Shown one piece after another: positions 47,897 through 59,903 of a stretch of DNA of 64,000 bases (the stretch's first letter is position 1; each line of letters begins with the position of its first letter). This stretch comes from Polytrichum commune (Eukaryota; Streptophyta; Polytrichopsida; Polytrichales; Polytrichaceae). The notes under the pieces were generated by a model, which was not told the DNA's origin, did not search any database, and worked only from the letters and a program-made list of their open reading frames with translations. The DNA lies in assembly GCA_950295325.1 (NCBI GenBank), contig OX485808.1, positions 18,062,527-18,126,526 of the forward strand, in the 5' to 3' direction. Position numbers and translations under genes: made by a program.

Positions 47897-50220
47897 TCAT
47901 GGTAAGCCTCTAAAGGTAGTTGTCTTCAACGACCAGGATCTTCAAACTACTCTATACAAATACAATATTTTTTATTATTTTTCTTCTAATTCAAGATCTT
48001 CCATCATTCAAATGTCTTATAAAGTTAATTATCATCTCACAACTAGAAAAGATGGTTACAAAAATAAACTAATTTACAAGAAAAATTAATACCCAACAAA
48101 TTTTTTTATTTTAGGTATAGAAATCACAATTATGTCTCTCATAGTAGTATGTTATTTGTCCAAGTTTTTATACCAACTATGTATAGAAGCTCAATACTAC
48201 TACACTCCAATAAACATAAGTAAATTTTTCGCTTAAGGTTGAGAATCGACCAGAAATAAGATGAAGTTGGTAGAAGGAAGCTCCAAGCCTTTTGGAGGTG
48301 AAAGTCGGAAATAAAAGATGATTGAAAATGAAATTAAACCTTATTTTTAAAGGGGTCACCTCAAGTAGTGGGGTGAGAGTCTTCTTTAACTTGTGCTTAT
48401 CTGTCCATGCATTTTGAATATTTATTCCGAAAACTTAGTTTCGTCATCCTTCATCCGATAAATCTTCATCCATTATTGATTTTGTGGTGCCAAAAGACAC
48501 TCGTCTCATAGAATCTTACATCATCGAGGCAAAATCTACTAACTTGAAAGTTAGACTCATTGAATAACTTGTGAAGTCGATTTGCCTCAACTTATTCTAT
48601 TGTCTTGGCATTTTGCCATCTCGGATCTCTTAAAGTTAGCCTTTGAATCTCATATCATCGTCTTTGAACCAATTCACTGTCTTATCCGTTTCTTAATTAT
48701 TTTATGATGTACATTGACTTTAGTTTAGCCCTCTTTAAATATTGTATCAATATTTGTTTTTAATCAATTGCTTAGGCTCTCATCTATCTAAGCTAATTTT
48801 CATATCTAAAATCATCATAATTTTTATTATAACTATTTTCTTTACCCTTAATTCTTATAATAATAAATTTATTCAACCAAAGAGTTAAATAAACCCTTTA
48901 GAATAAGGTACAAAGCTTCTTCCCTTGGCATATTTTTGTAGTTGTGAATGAGCCTCAGTTTGTCAGAGAAGAATCTAATATGCAAACAATGAGTAGACTA
49001 CTAATCATTCTTACCCTTGATTTTGTTCCAAATGTGGTTGCAACAACTTTGTGTAGCCTCAAAGTCCAATTCGATGTATATCCCTTTTTGCACATGTGGT
49101 TGAACCTTGTTGGCGAATTCTCGATTTACAAAATAGATGATCTCATCATCCCTGCAAGATTGCTCCAGATTTTAGAGCTCTAAGCCAGTGTCGAGCAATT
49201 GCACAAAAAAATTCTTTTACAATGGCGGGTTTTTCTCTAAACCCATCACATCTATAACACAATGTAAAATTCTCCCACATGCACGACCACACCATGCATT
49301 ACCACGAAGGAATGTCATCTTCGACAAATGGAGAAAAACAAGAAAATAAACCTAGCACATGCAAGAATAATCCTAATTCAAAAGCATGGAAGAGCGATTT
49401 TGGTAATTTGTTTGGACACAACAAAGATTTCAACACCAAGAACATAAATAAGTGCATAGCATTTTTATCTTCTAAACTTCAAACATGGACGTTTGTGCAG
49501 ACACAAAACAATATAACGCATGCTAGCAACATGACAAATGGAAATGAATACGAAAAATGGACCCCATTGACCATAAAGCAAACATAATCTCACATGCTAT
49601 GAGCATACCTATAACATTGAGGAGATCGCCATAACTAGTTTTGTTGTTGGCGTTGCTATCCACACACTTGTAGTTTGGCGCGCTTGCAAGTTGCTCAGTG
49701 CGAATTCAATTTACTTCAACTGAACATCCTCATAGCAAAAGAAGCTCCAAACCCCATTCATCTAAACTTCTTATCATAACCATGCAAACTAATCCAACAA
49801 TACGCAATTTATGGCATATCAATACTTTAGATGGGCTTAAAAAATGCAATGAAAATCCAAATCTTCACCTCCACCTATTGTTAGGTGTAACAATCAGTTG
49901 GCAAAGTGACCCAGGGCAAGCTGAAGTATCAAATCTGAGGTTACAATCAGTGGACAATAAAGCAAAAAAGAAAAAAGAAAAAAGAAAAAAACTTGACAAA
50001 ATGAGTGCACAATGAGGAGATGAACTCATTAGGTTACAAAGGGAGGAATTGTGAGGTCTGGCAAATGTGGCATGGTGCATAGGGGAGGCGATGGCAAAAT
50101 GATGGAGAGGCATGACGATCGCCAAGGATGATGTTATGGTGGGATGCCATGATGGCAAGATGGCTCTCATGACCTACAAGTCCTAAATTTGAACCAATTA
50201 TTTCTCATCCTCAACCAATC
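47897..50220. other. AT-rich intergenic stretch
   Basis: No gene or repeat unit could be supported. A frame at 48,944-49,183 (79 residues) has no recognised motif. Confidence 0.35.
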
Positions 50221-50224
50221 CATT

Positions 50225-50530
50225 TGTAACTAGCGGTTGTTTATTGCCGTGGGCATCAAAATTGTAACACCATTCAAGTATTGATGCATGGTGGGTATGT
50301 CAAGTGGAGTGAATCTTTATATACCCCGAGTTATTATTCCAATCAATAGCATTCTCGACCATATAGATAGGCTAATTCTTGTATGATGGATAGACATGAA
50401 TGGTAACGAAAATGTCAATAAGAATACCATCAAATACCCATAGCCTAGAGATACCACAAAATGTGGAATCCTCATTATGATACCCGAATGGGTATCAATG
50501 GAAGACGATACCAGGCCAACATTGGTCTCC
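50225..50530. repeat. Dispersed repeat, first copy
   Basis: This matches 51,500-51,830 in direct orientation with landmarks ATCAAAATTGTAACAC, GTATGTCAAGT and ACCATCAAATACCC. The copies are moderately diverged. The roughly 970 bases between them look unrelated and contain a GAA run at 51,229-51,250. Confidence 0.6.
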
Positions 50531-51499
50531 ATGCCCACCCAAATGCCCATGCAAAATCTGCTCTCGTGTTTATTTCACTGCTAAGGCTTGGGTGGCCCCT
50601 TTCTCGAGAACCTCACTCTGAACACCTCGTGGTGCCATTGGCTTGAGCCTTGAGACAAACTTCAAAGCGCATGGGTGCATCAATTTAAGAAGTCCCTTAC
50701 GTTCGCCAGATAAATACAATGGGCGGTGCCTAGTTAACTTATCTTAAAGGCTGTCTGTCGTCACCCTCCCCTCTTGCATATTAACTTCAAAGAATCCTTC
50801 CCACATCCGCTCCATTTGATTCCAATGCCCAGTAACTCATTTCCTTCCAGTGTGATGGAATATTCCTCTCAGAATAGCAGGTGTCTAGTAAAACAATGCA
50901 TACTAGCTTAGGCCCTAGGATGCATGTTGATGCTTCTTGAACCATAGGAGAGTGAAGACCAAGGTTGGACTTGTATACACTCTAAACTCCGTAGTATCAT
51001 CACACCTGTGGCAACTAAAGTGCGCGTGATATTATGGAGTTTTGTAGTGTTAACATGGATGTGTGATACTATGAAATTAGTGTAGCGTATGATATTAAGG
51101 AATATCACAAAGGAGACGTGAGGATAATTTGAATTTGTTCTCCCGTCACTTACGTTAGTGTGGTCCACTCCACTTGGCCTTCCCGGGTGATGTGGCGGAC
51201 GCATGCACCAAAATTTAACAAGTGGCAGAAGAAGAAGAAGAAGAAGAAGACACTCCACGTGTTGACACATGACGCAATGCGAGGGTGTGGGTTGACTTCT
51301 TGGGTGGTTTGCATTAATGACAAATTTCGTGATATAAGGGAGAGAAATGTGACAATAAGGAGTGAGATTTGAACTACGAGCATCCGTACCTTAGGGTTTC
51401 GGGATATTAGAGAGTGTGTGACATTATGGAGGTTGATATTACGAAGTTTAGGGTGTATATTGCATGAATGCATTGTGTATTAATAGTCAACATCAATGA

Positions 51500-51830
51500 T
51501 GGTATCACAGATGTTACCCGTGGATATCAAAATTGTAACACTAGTCAAATGTTGATATTTGGTGAGTATGTCAAGTTAAGAGAATCTTTCTATACCCGAG
51601 TGATTATTTAGGTTCAATATCATTCCAAATCATATTCATACTAGGGCAGTTTACCTAGGTATGAAAGTTCTTGCATGATACATAGAACCAAATGGTTTCG
51701 AAACACAAAGACCATCAAATACCCGTACCCAACTTGCATTAAGATTATTTATTAGAAAAAAAAGGTGAAATCATCATTATAGATACCAAGATGTTATCAG
51801 GAAAAAAAAACAAGACCAGTCCAACATTGG
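51500..51830. repeat. Dispersed repeat, second copy
   Basis: Direct, diverged copy of 50,225-50,530 ending near CCAACATTGGT. No coding content. Confidence 0.6.
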
Positions 51831-53579
51831 TTAAGATGATCCCTCCAATTACCAGGTTTGGGTTTGAAAACCAAATGAAGATTCTTAGATACCCTATACA
51901 CCTTATAGCTTATATGCAGACTACACTCTTTCGACTCCAAAGTACTCCCGTGCATCATTTGCAAACAAAATAAATAAAAAACAAATACTCCCATGGGATG
52001 CATATTTGAGATTGGAATAGCCCCTTCAAGTGTTTGTAGACAACTTCGAACCTTTCCAAATGAGGGTTTGTGCATAATTCTTTGGAATTGAGTCGATCCT
52101 AGACTCTCGTCAATGGCATATCCAAACCCGGTTAAATAAACAACCAAAGGAGGAATTTAGTCCAACTCAAGGGTCATGATAGATGGAAGATGCAGAGTTT
52201 TTTGTTTGTTCTAGAGATCTAGGAATGCGTATTTAAGGATGATGATTCATAGCGTCCTTGCCATGATTCTTGAATAAGTAGTCTGATGAGCCTTGAGGGT
52301 GGGTTGGGGCCGGTTTAAACTACACTATTTATGGCATTTAGTGTCACGTACACTATTTGCAAAGGGCCTAAACTAGATGCCTAAAGTTCTCAAAGTGTCA
52401 CATTCTCTAATTGCTAATATGATACTATCCATCAACAAAAGTAAGTTTTTGAGTGAAACAATATTTTCATTATGACATTTAGTTTTGGGTTATTTGAAAT
52501 GATAGTTTTGCGCTCCAGTATGCAAGGGGAAGATATTATTGAGCATACTAATGGCAAGTGTCATGTGTTCACATTTTAGTAGGCAAGAGGAAGATATTCC
52601 TAAACACATTAATATAGGTCAATGAACATATATGGTCTTGGAAAATAGCCCATAATCGTCATAACAATTTTCACCCACAATCACAACTCAAAGGTTGTTC
52701 TGATTCAAATGCAAGCTTCACACACATTCACCTCTTATAATTTTTTCAATCAATTCGATTTGTAATCATTTAATCACTCTCTCGTAGAAATAAGAGGTAT
52801 AAGCATTTCACTTGCAAGACAATTTGTCGCAATCACACTTGCTTCCATACATGACAAGGGGTCACACACAATCACAATGCAAAAAATGATTTACTCATCA
52901 TCAAGGATTTCACATCTCATACACTTATCTCATACTATGGCTCATATGACATTCACAATACAAATCATGCACTTCTTTGCATAGATGGTCACTCAATTCA
53001 TATCAAACAATTTACCCATCATAAACATAATGTGCAACTACTAAATGGCCATACACAATCTCCACTCATAACTAATCTCATTAGTTTTAGGGTTTCACAC
53101 CCAAATCTCTTGATCACATACTATGGTAATATTCCAATTTTCAATACAAGCTATCCTCTTGTTTCCCAAGGACAAACAAGCCTTCAAGACTACTTGTCAA
53201 CCCGTCCATAATTCAAAAGGCTTTGTTTCATTAACCACGGGCTTCACACGCTAGTGTTCACTCAAACAATAATAAGACTCAAACTTTCAACTCAAATCCT
53301 CTTCTCTCTTCCCGAGAGTCAAGATAATTGTGTAGGCAAATATATCGAGCAAATGGTCACAACCAGATCAAGTTCACAAGAGATCAATTTACTGAAAACA
53401 ATTAGATTGTGGTGTTTGAGTAATTTAAACGACTAAAACAATCCATTCTCTTCCTAAGAGGGATTTCTAGCTCCTATTAATTCTTGAGTTGATTCCGACT
53501 CTCTATTCTGACTATTGCCCACCAAGCTATATGGGGAGGGGAGGCTAGGAGTATTTATGAGTAGTAGTAGTAGGCCAAC
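51831..53579. other. Intergenic stretch without recognised genes
   Basis: AT-rich sequence with only short frames. Nothing structural was found by eye. Confidence 0.35.
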
Positions 53580-53965
53580 AAGTGGAATCTATATTTTCAT
53601 TAGAATTTGGTGGGCAAAGCAACCTACGTGGAAACTAACCCTAAGTCTCCAACTTCAATTATGGTATCACCACGGAATCGATGCTGCCATGACACATGTC
53701 CCGGGTTTTGAGTGCTAAAGTGAGGAGGAATTTGTCTCAAAATGAGCAGTTTTGGTAAACTCTAGATGTTGGTAATTTATTTGGCCAACTTTTGGCTTTG
53801 AAAATTCACAATAATTTCATTTTAAGGAATAAAAATACCAAACAATTTGCAGTCCTCTTGAACTCTATCTTCCTACACATGGAAATATTTGCAGCACCTT
53901 ATACTTCTCTAGATTTGGAGCAGAATCTCTTAAGTGATCGGTTATGGGCTCCTCTACTCTAAACC
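53580..53965. repeat. Dispersed repeat, inverted copy of 31,060-31,440
   Basis: Landmarks shared with the other copy in reverse include ACCTACGTGGAAACTAACC, TAAGTCTCCAACTTC and CTTAAGTGATCGGTTATGGG. It lacks the hairpin partner arm seen at 31,400-31,510. Confidence 0.6.
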
Positions 53966-54253
53966 TCATGTGGCAACTGTCTATCATTGACTCTGTCTTG
54001 CAAAATGGCAAGGATTGACCAATCTAGGTGAGTGCATATATAACATTAAAGTTATCGAAACAAATTAACCACACTAAATTTGGTCATTGAAGACAAATTA
54101 CTATAGATCAGGATCACATCGGGATTCTGACCATGTGCAATAAACACTCTCCAAAGCATATGGTAAGCAGGCGGTGGGCCTAATTTGGTTGATTATCTTA
54201 ATGGGATCCCGATATTTGAGTGTGTGGTTAGGTACAGTGGATATTATACAAAC

Positions 54254-54665
54254 CATGGGGCGATCACACCCCCTTACATTTCATAGCCACGTGCGATAAA
54301 AGTTTGCTACCCTATATTACATGCCATAGATAAATTTTAAAATTATGAAATTTTTTCTACATACACATAACCATTGATAATATCTTTTGTATATTTTTTT
54401 GAAATTTTTAGTCATCTTCATTTTTGTAGTAATTTGTTTAGTTCAATGTTGCGTCATTCTAGTTAGAAACGGTATGTTTTATAAAAAAAAAAACAAATCA
54501 TCAAATTTGGTTACCAATTTTTACTATGTAATAGATACTATGTATATCTACTCATGAAAAAAAAATCATAAACTTTTGAATCATTTTGGTGATGTTTTAT
54601 GTAAAAAGTAGATTTTGTTTTATCGCACGTGGTGTTCAACTTGACAATGAAGTGCACCCCCCGGG
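54254..54665. mobile_element. hAT-like MITE, 412 bp, 8 bp target duplication
   Basis: ATACAAAC flanks both ends (54,246-54,253 and 54,666-54,673). The outer ends are weakly inverted (CATGGGGCGATCAC against CCCGGGGGGTGCAC), and CCACGTGCGATAAAA is repeated perfectly inverted about 40 bases inside each end. The ends resemble those of the elements at 47,389 and 54,832. Confidence 0.65.
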
Positions 54666-54831
54666 ATACAAACACCAAAAAGACATGTGTTTAAGAGATT
54701 GGAGTACATGCTTAAAATTTGTTAATTCATATGCTAGATTAAGTATATAATCAACATAAATGGAGGGTTATGAATTTAGGAAATAGATGCGAGGAATCAT
54801 GGCATAACTTGTAATAGGCACCCAACTTACT

Positions 54832-55244
54832 CCTGGGGAGTGCACTTAAAGTTAAGATTAGGAATACACATGAGTGCGTTTTAATGGCATTACCCCTACA
54901 ATACTTGGCCTTAAAATAGTTTTTAAATTAATAAATTTTAAGTACCAAATCATTACGTATATATCTATCACTTGGTATAAATTTCAGGATGAAAAGTTTT
55001 TAAAAATTATTAAAAAAATGATAGAAGTTTGAACTAAAATGCGTTGTTTTTTGCTTCAAAAATAAATTTAAAAATATTTACAATTGATTATTTTTTGAAA
55101 TCTATACAACAAGAACTTTAGATTGTGTTTAACAACTTCATATTTTTTCTACAATTTTTAGATGATTTTTTAGTACATACATAGGGGGGTCAAAAGTATG
55201 CACTCATGTGATTCCTAGTCTTAACTTTAAGTGCACTCCCCGAG
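54832..55244. mobile_element. hAT-like MITE, 413 bp, 8 bp target duplication
   Basis: AACTTACT flanks both ends (54,824-54,831 and 55,245-55,252). Inverted terminal repeats of about 50 bases begin CC(T)GGGGAGTGCACTTAAAG on the left and CTCGGGGAGTGCACTTAAAG on the right. The ends match those of the element at 47,389-47,888, so the two are family members. It is non-coding. Confidence 0.85.
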
Positions 55245-55606
55245 AACTTACTAAACTCTGGTAGCGGCAAGGTAGGGACTAGGTGCCTACTACATCCAAT
55301 GAAAAGGTGCAAGACAACATGTGTTCATTACTAGACGTTAGAGCATCGCCACCCGTGGGCGCCAACGGCCCCAGTGGTCGCCCCCCCTGCCAATGCTTAT
55401 CTTGGCCCCGCCAGCTGGGCCCCGGTCCACCCCCCACCCACAACCGGTCCTCGCCCTCCAACTGGCCCCGAATTGGCCGATTCCGGGCCCGCAGACTGTC
55501 ATGCCCAGCAGACTAGTCGAAGACCAACAACCTCTCTCCCATCTCACATTACAGTATTCAGCACAATTCAAAGTTTAGAGTCCACTTCTTTGTGTGGTGT
55601 TTTGCA

Positions 55607-58177
55607 ATGGAAGCTTGGAGGGCTAGATTAGCAAATGCGTGGGCAACTTTTCTTGAGGATGATGAGGATGATGAGGACGATGAGGTTAGCATTGCTATGG
55701 CTTTGGGTCAGTTAGAGAGCGTAATTCATGCGGAATTATAACCACCAATGGTGTTATTGGAGGGTCAAGTGTAGGGAAGGCCAAGAACATTGAAAGGGCT
55801 AGAGTGATTATGGATGAGTGAATGCACCTAGATTATTTTTGTGATGAGCCGGTGTGGGGTCCTGCATTTTCTCGGCGGCGATTCCGCATGAGGAGATCAT
55901 TGTTTCTCACCATTTTGGAAAGGGTTTGTGTCCGTGACCCTTATTTTGTTCAGAAGAGAGATGCTTGCGGTTTAGTAGGGTTGTCTTCTCACCAGAAGAT
56001 GACGGCAACCCTCCGGATGCTCTCTATGGGTGTTTGTGCTGATGCCATGGATGACTACTGTCGGACAAGTGAATTAACCGCTATGGAGTGCATGAAGCGT
56101 TTTTGTTCAGCTATCCGCCATGAGTTTGGAGAGCACCATCATCGACAACCCACGAGAGCTAACTTTGAGCAACAATTGGTAGTCAATGCGGCTCGCGGTT
56201 TTCCTGGTATGCTTGGGTCATTGGATTGCATGCATTATGAGTGGAAAAATTGTCCGGTGGCATGGCAGGGAGATTTTGGGGATAGGAAGGGAAAGCGGTC
56301 AATTATTTTAGAGGCTGTTGCTGATCAAAATTTGTACATCTGACATATATTTTTTGGGTTGCCGGGGTCAAATAATGACCTCAATGTGTTTGATCGCTCT
56401 TTATTGATCCACAACATGCTCACTAGCGAGGCTAGTGACTTCACCTTCGAGGTGAATGGGAAAGAATACAACCGGTACTACTTGTTGGCGGATGGAATAT
56501 ATCTACAATAGAGTTGTTTTGTTCAAAGCATCCACGAGCCCGGTGATGAGAAACGCAAACACTTTGCAAAAAGACAAGAGGTATGCCACAAAGATGTTGA
56601 GCGTTGTCGTGATGTGGGCCGGCTACTAGTTAGAACTTAGGCATTTTTATATGTTATTGTTATTTTCAAACAGATATTAATATGATGATCTAAGTTAGTT
56701 GTTTAAGTTGACAACTGGTCTTAAATTTAAGATCGGGTGACTTGATAAAAGAATGTAGTAGGTAGGATTTGGGAAGGATAGGATTTACGGGCGGTGGCCG
56801 TTACCTAACTACCTAAAGGATCTAGAAGGCCTAACCTTAAAGTTTCCTATTGGTTAGCCGGATAAGGGTTCTAGAAGCCTTAAACCCAAACGTTCTTATT
56901 GGCTTGCCGGATAAGCCTTTAACCTTAACATTTCTTATTTCTAGCGGGATAAGGGTTCTAGAAGCCTTTAACCCAAAAGTCTCCTATTAGCTAGCCGCTT
57001 AAGGGTTCTAGAGGTCCTTATCCCAAAGGTATCCTATTGGCCGAAGGGGGCAAGGGAGAAGAGTATTTAAGGGGTGTTCAAAGGGGGAAATTAGCATTTG
57101 GAGTTCGTGTTTGTATAGACTTGGAGGAGTTTATAGCATTTTGAAATACATAAGTGTTTACGAAGCTCTATGATACTTGAGGGTGTTGGAGTGAGAATTT
57201 TAAAAGTGAATATGTTACACTAAGTGCACTATTTGTATTGTTTCATTGGTTACTAAATGAGCAAAACTTTGGAGTGAAGAATTTTGTGAATTATGGATGA
57301 TTGACGTGTTCGATTGATATGAAAATTTGAGAAAATGTTTCTTGTGAAATATAAGTGTTGAGGTAAAAATTTGGAAACTTCAATATTTTGTATGAAAAAG
57401 TTGTTAGGAATTGAAGAGAAAGGTGTCTAGAAGTAAAGCCGACTAAGAGAACAAGGTTTAAAAATATGAATATTTTAGAATTTTGTAGCTATGGCTACAA
57501 AAATTTGATATTTCCTTTTGATCTTATCTATCTATTGTGTATAAAAATTTGAGGTTGATTGGACTTAAATGTTAGAAGTTATGAGGGTTTTAGACTTCTA
57601 GTAACCAGATGAGAAAACACAACATTCATGCAAAAATGTAGAGTTAGTAAATCATGCATAATTTTTTGGTTTAAACGCCGTTTGTGCTAAATATTGGTGT
57701 GTGAATTTTTAGTAAAGTACTCAATAAGTGTAGCAAGTGTCACTTGAAGGAGGTGAGTTAGTTGAGAGTTATACTATTCTGATGTATGGTAGGATAACAT
57801 TGAGAGGAATTTTCAACAAGGGTGTAGGAAAAAGAGAAAGTACCACAAAAAATTTAAATACTACCATAAAAGAAGCCCCGTGCTTACCGTATAGTATACA
57901 ATCTTGACAGCGTTGCTTTGGAGTGTTACAAGCTTTTTTTAGCATCATTCGGAATCCATGTCGCCTGTGGAGTATGGACACGGTTTCTGACATCATGTTT
58001 GCATGTTGCATTTTTCACCACATGATTTTGGAGGATGAACGCGATGTACCGGGGTTGGAAAATATTATTTCAAGGCTAATTGATGAAAATGTGCTATTGT
58101 GTAGGGGCTTGTCATTTGAAGCTCTTATGAATGATACAATAGAGATAGAAAATGAGGACTTGCATTATAGTTTGTGA
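55607..58177 (+). pseudogene. PIF/Harbinger DDE transposase (HARBI1/ALP1-like), broken
   Basis: The reading starts at ATG 55,607 (MEAWRARLANAW, acidic tract), shifts frame near 55,740, then gives the classic plant order: FRMRRSLFLTILE, VGLSSHQKMTATLRML, ARGFPGMLGSLDCMHYEWKN (catalytic Asp of DCMH), IILEAVADQNLYI, FFGLPGSNNDLNVFDRS (second Asp) and FAKRQEVCHKDVERC. After the LTR insertion it resumes with FGVLQAFFSIIRNPCRLW (the segment that follows the third catalytic residue) and MILEDE, ending at 58,177. Stops in frame are TGA at 55,819, TGA at 56,341 (expected Trp) and TAG at 56,509 (expected Trp). The enzyme would have cut and joined transposon DNA in the nucleus; this copy is dead. Identification is firm. 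Confidence 0.9.
56605..57909. mobile_element. Probable solo LTR (1,305 bp) inserted in the Harbinger transposase gene
   Basis: The insert starts TGTCGTGATG and ends TTGACA, giving TGTC...GACA termini. GCGT flanks both sides (56,601-56,604 and 57,910-57,913). Removing it and one GCGT rejoins the VERC and FGVLQ coding segments exactly in frame. Inside are three to four imperfect copies of GGATAAGGGTTCTAGAAGCC (56,863-57,020) and a TATTTAA box near 57,064. No internal retrotransposon genes remain, as expected for a solo LTR. Confidence 0.75.
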
Positions 58178-58815
58178 GGTGATTTGATTGAACATTTATA
58201 GGCTTTGAAAGGCACTAAAACACAAACCTAGAGTTTGTTTTCAATATCTATGCCCATGGAGGCTCAATCCTACATTAACACTACTGTGTGTATCCAAGTG
58301 AATTGTATCTGAAATATCAACTAATTATGACATGTCTTGAGATTGGGAATTCCAATGAGTGGCCCAAGTAGTTGGTTGGTGACTGTCAACATACAATACA
58401 TCATCCCACTCCCCCCCTCTGCCCTCGGCCCCTCACGATTTTGTGCTCTCTCTATTTGGCTTGAAAAATCATGGTGAACAACACCATGATTTTGCCCAAA
58501 GCTTCCAAACCCCGCAGCCCCCCACAGTCTCCCCCCTGCCTCTGTGGAATTCTCTGCAGTTCTGTAGCAGTGAATTGCTGCAGTCTCTGGAGCAGTTCGG
58601 GAGCTTGCATTCTGCTGCAGCAAGTTGGCTGCAGACTCTGCAGCTGTTCGGGAGCAGTTGGTCTGCAACAATTCGGCTGCAGACAGTCGAATTGGCTCCT
58701 CCAGCGATCGCTCCTCTGTCTCTTCCGCTAGCTGGTCTGCCTTGGGCGGGGGCTCCCCGGAGTCTCCCGAACCCTGCACCCCCACCGCTCGCTTCCTGGT
58801 CTTGTTAGCTTCAAA

Positions 58816-59640
58816 CTAGAGCTTAGCTTGAGCAGCCTCTTCGGCGGCCATCCGCAGCTTCAATTTGCGGAGTTCTTGGACTCTCCGAAGCTGCACGTAC
58901 TCCCTGGCTTCTGCATTGACCAATGCGGAGTCATCTGTTGTCATGAGGAGGAGCAGGTTTTGGTCTGCAAGCCCAACCGCTTTCAGCATCTGTGCCTCAG
59001 CCATCTTATCTGTGGCTGAGGCTTGCGCATATAGCCCTCCCTCGCTCATCTTCGACCTGGAAACCTCATCCTTCGCTGCTTTGGTTCCTCCAGGCCTTCC
59101 CTTAAAAATTCGAGTGCAGTCTGCCACCTCCGAGTCTGGACCGCTTCCCGAACCTGCAGCCGAAGACGCCTGGACATACTCCCGTCAGCTGGCTCCGGCA
59201 GCTCCTGCTCACTGCCTTCTCCCCGCGACCGAGTCGGTGTGGGAGGCTTCTCCTACGCCCAGCCAAGAGCCCATCTGGGATTGTCCCTCACAAGCAACCA
59301 GCAATGCTCATACACAAAATCGCAGCCTTTCGCATCCTTCTGCCGATACAGGTCGTGTGCTCGCTTCAAATTGTCTGCAACTGATGAACCACTTCTAGCT
59401 AGTTTCAGCACCTGGCTGTACACCCCAATCCACTTGCTCACATCGTGCTTCACATTGCCCCACTTCGTTTCCAAGGATCTCTGAGGCCTCAAACCAGCAG
59501 GCCTGTTGTCATCGTAGTGCTCGGAGACGCGCTCCCAGAAGGCTCCAGCTCTCTGCTGGTTACCTACAATTCGATCTTGCGACACATGTAGACCTTCCCC
59601 TTCACTCCTAGACGCACTGGACCACCCTCCTGGGCAACCC
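58816..59640 (-). pseudogene. Harbinger second protein (Myb/SANT-like, NAM-associated), broken
   Basis: On the minus strand the N-terminal part reads GWSSASRSEGEGLHVSQD, VGNQQRAGAFWERVSEHYDD and SLETKWGNVKHDVSKW, the trihelix/Myb-like DNA-binding region of the partner protein of PIF/Harbinger transposase. A TAG at 59,253 and a frame change near 59,180 interrupt it. It then continues with FKGRPGGTKAAKDE and a coiled helical end (REYVQLRRVQELRKLKLRMA), as in the NAM-associated C-terminal domain. The family binds the element ends and helps transposase enter the nucleus. Plant databases often mislabel such proteins as glutathione S-transferase T3-like. Confidence 0.8.
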
Positions 59641-59903
59641 TGGGAGTTGGCTTCCTCCTCATTCCTCCCACCATGGCGATGTCAACAAGCCAAAGATTAA
59701 AAAAAAAAAGTCACCACCTGCAGAATCCTAGGCGCCCTGTGTGGACGAGTTCTTCACGGCAACCTGCCGGTCAAGTTGGTAGCGTTGCCGTGGCCTACCT
59801 CGAAGTGACCGTTCAACGGGTCACGGTGGGGAGCTCCTAGAAGCCCGGGCTGCGCTGGGCACCGTTGGCGTCCCCGTTGGCGCCCACGCTGGCGATGCTC
59901 TTA

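Larger units (their letters stand above)
55341..59900. mobile_element. PIF/Harbinger transposon, decayed, 4,560 bp
   Basis: TTA flanks both ends (55,338-55,340 and 59,901-59,903). The terminal inverted repeats begin GAGCATCGCCA and share CGTGGGCGCCAACGG. The element carries a rightward DDE transposase gene and a leftward Myb/NAM-associated gene, the standard two-gene set. TTA duplication and both proteins place it in PIF/Harbinger. A probable solo LTR of 1,305 bases splits the transposase gene, so the original length would be about 3.25 kb. Premature stops show it cannot move on its own. Confidence 0.9.

Noticed and set aside
58443-58808. Plus-strand frame rich in Leu/Ser/Gln in the Harbinger element
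   Set aside because: CTGCAG-rich sequence near the end of the element, with comparable open frames on both strands and no known Harbinger protein there.
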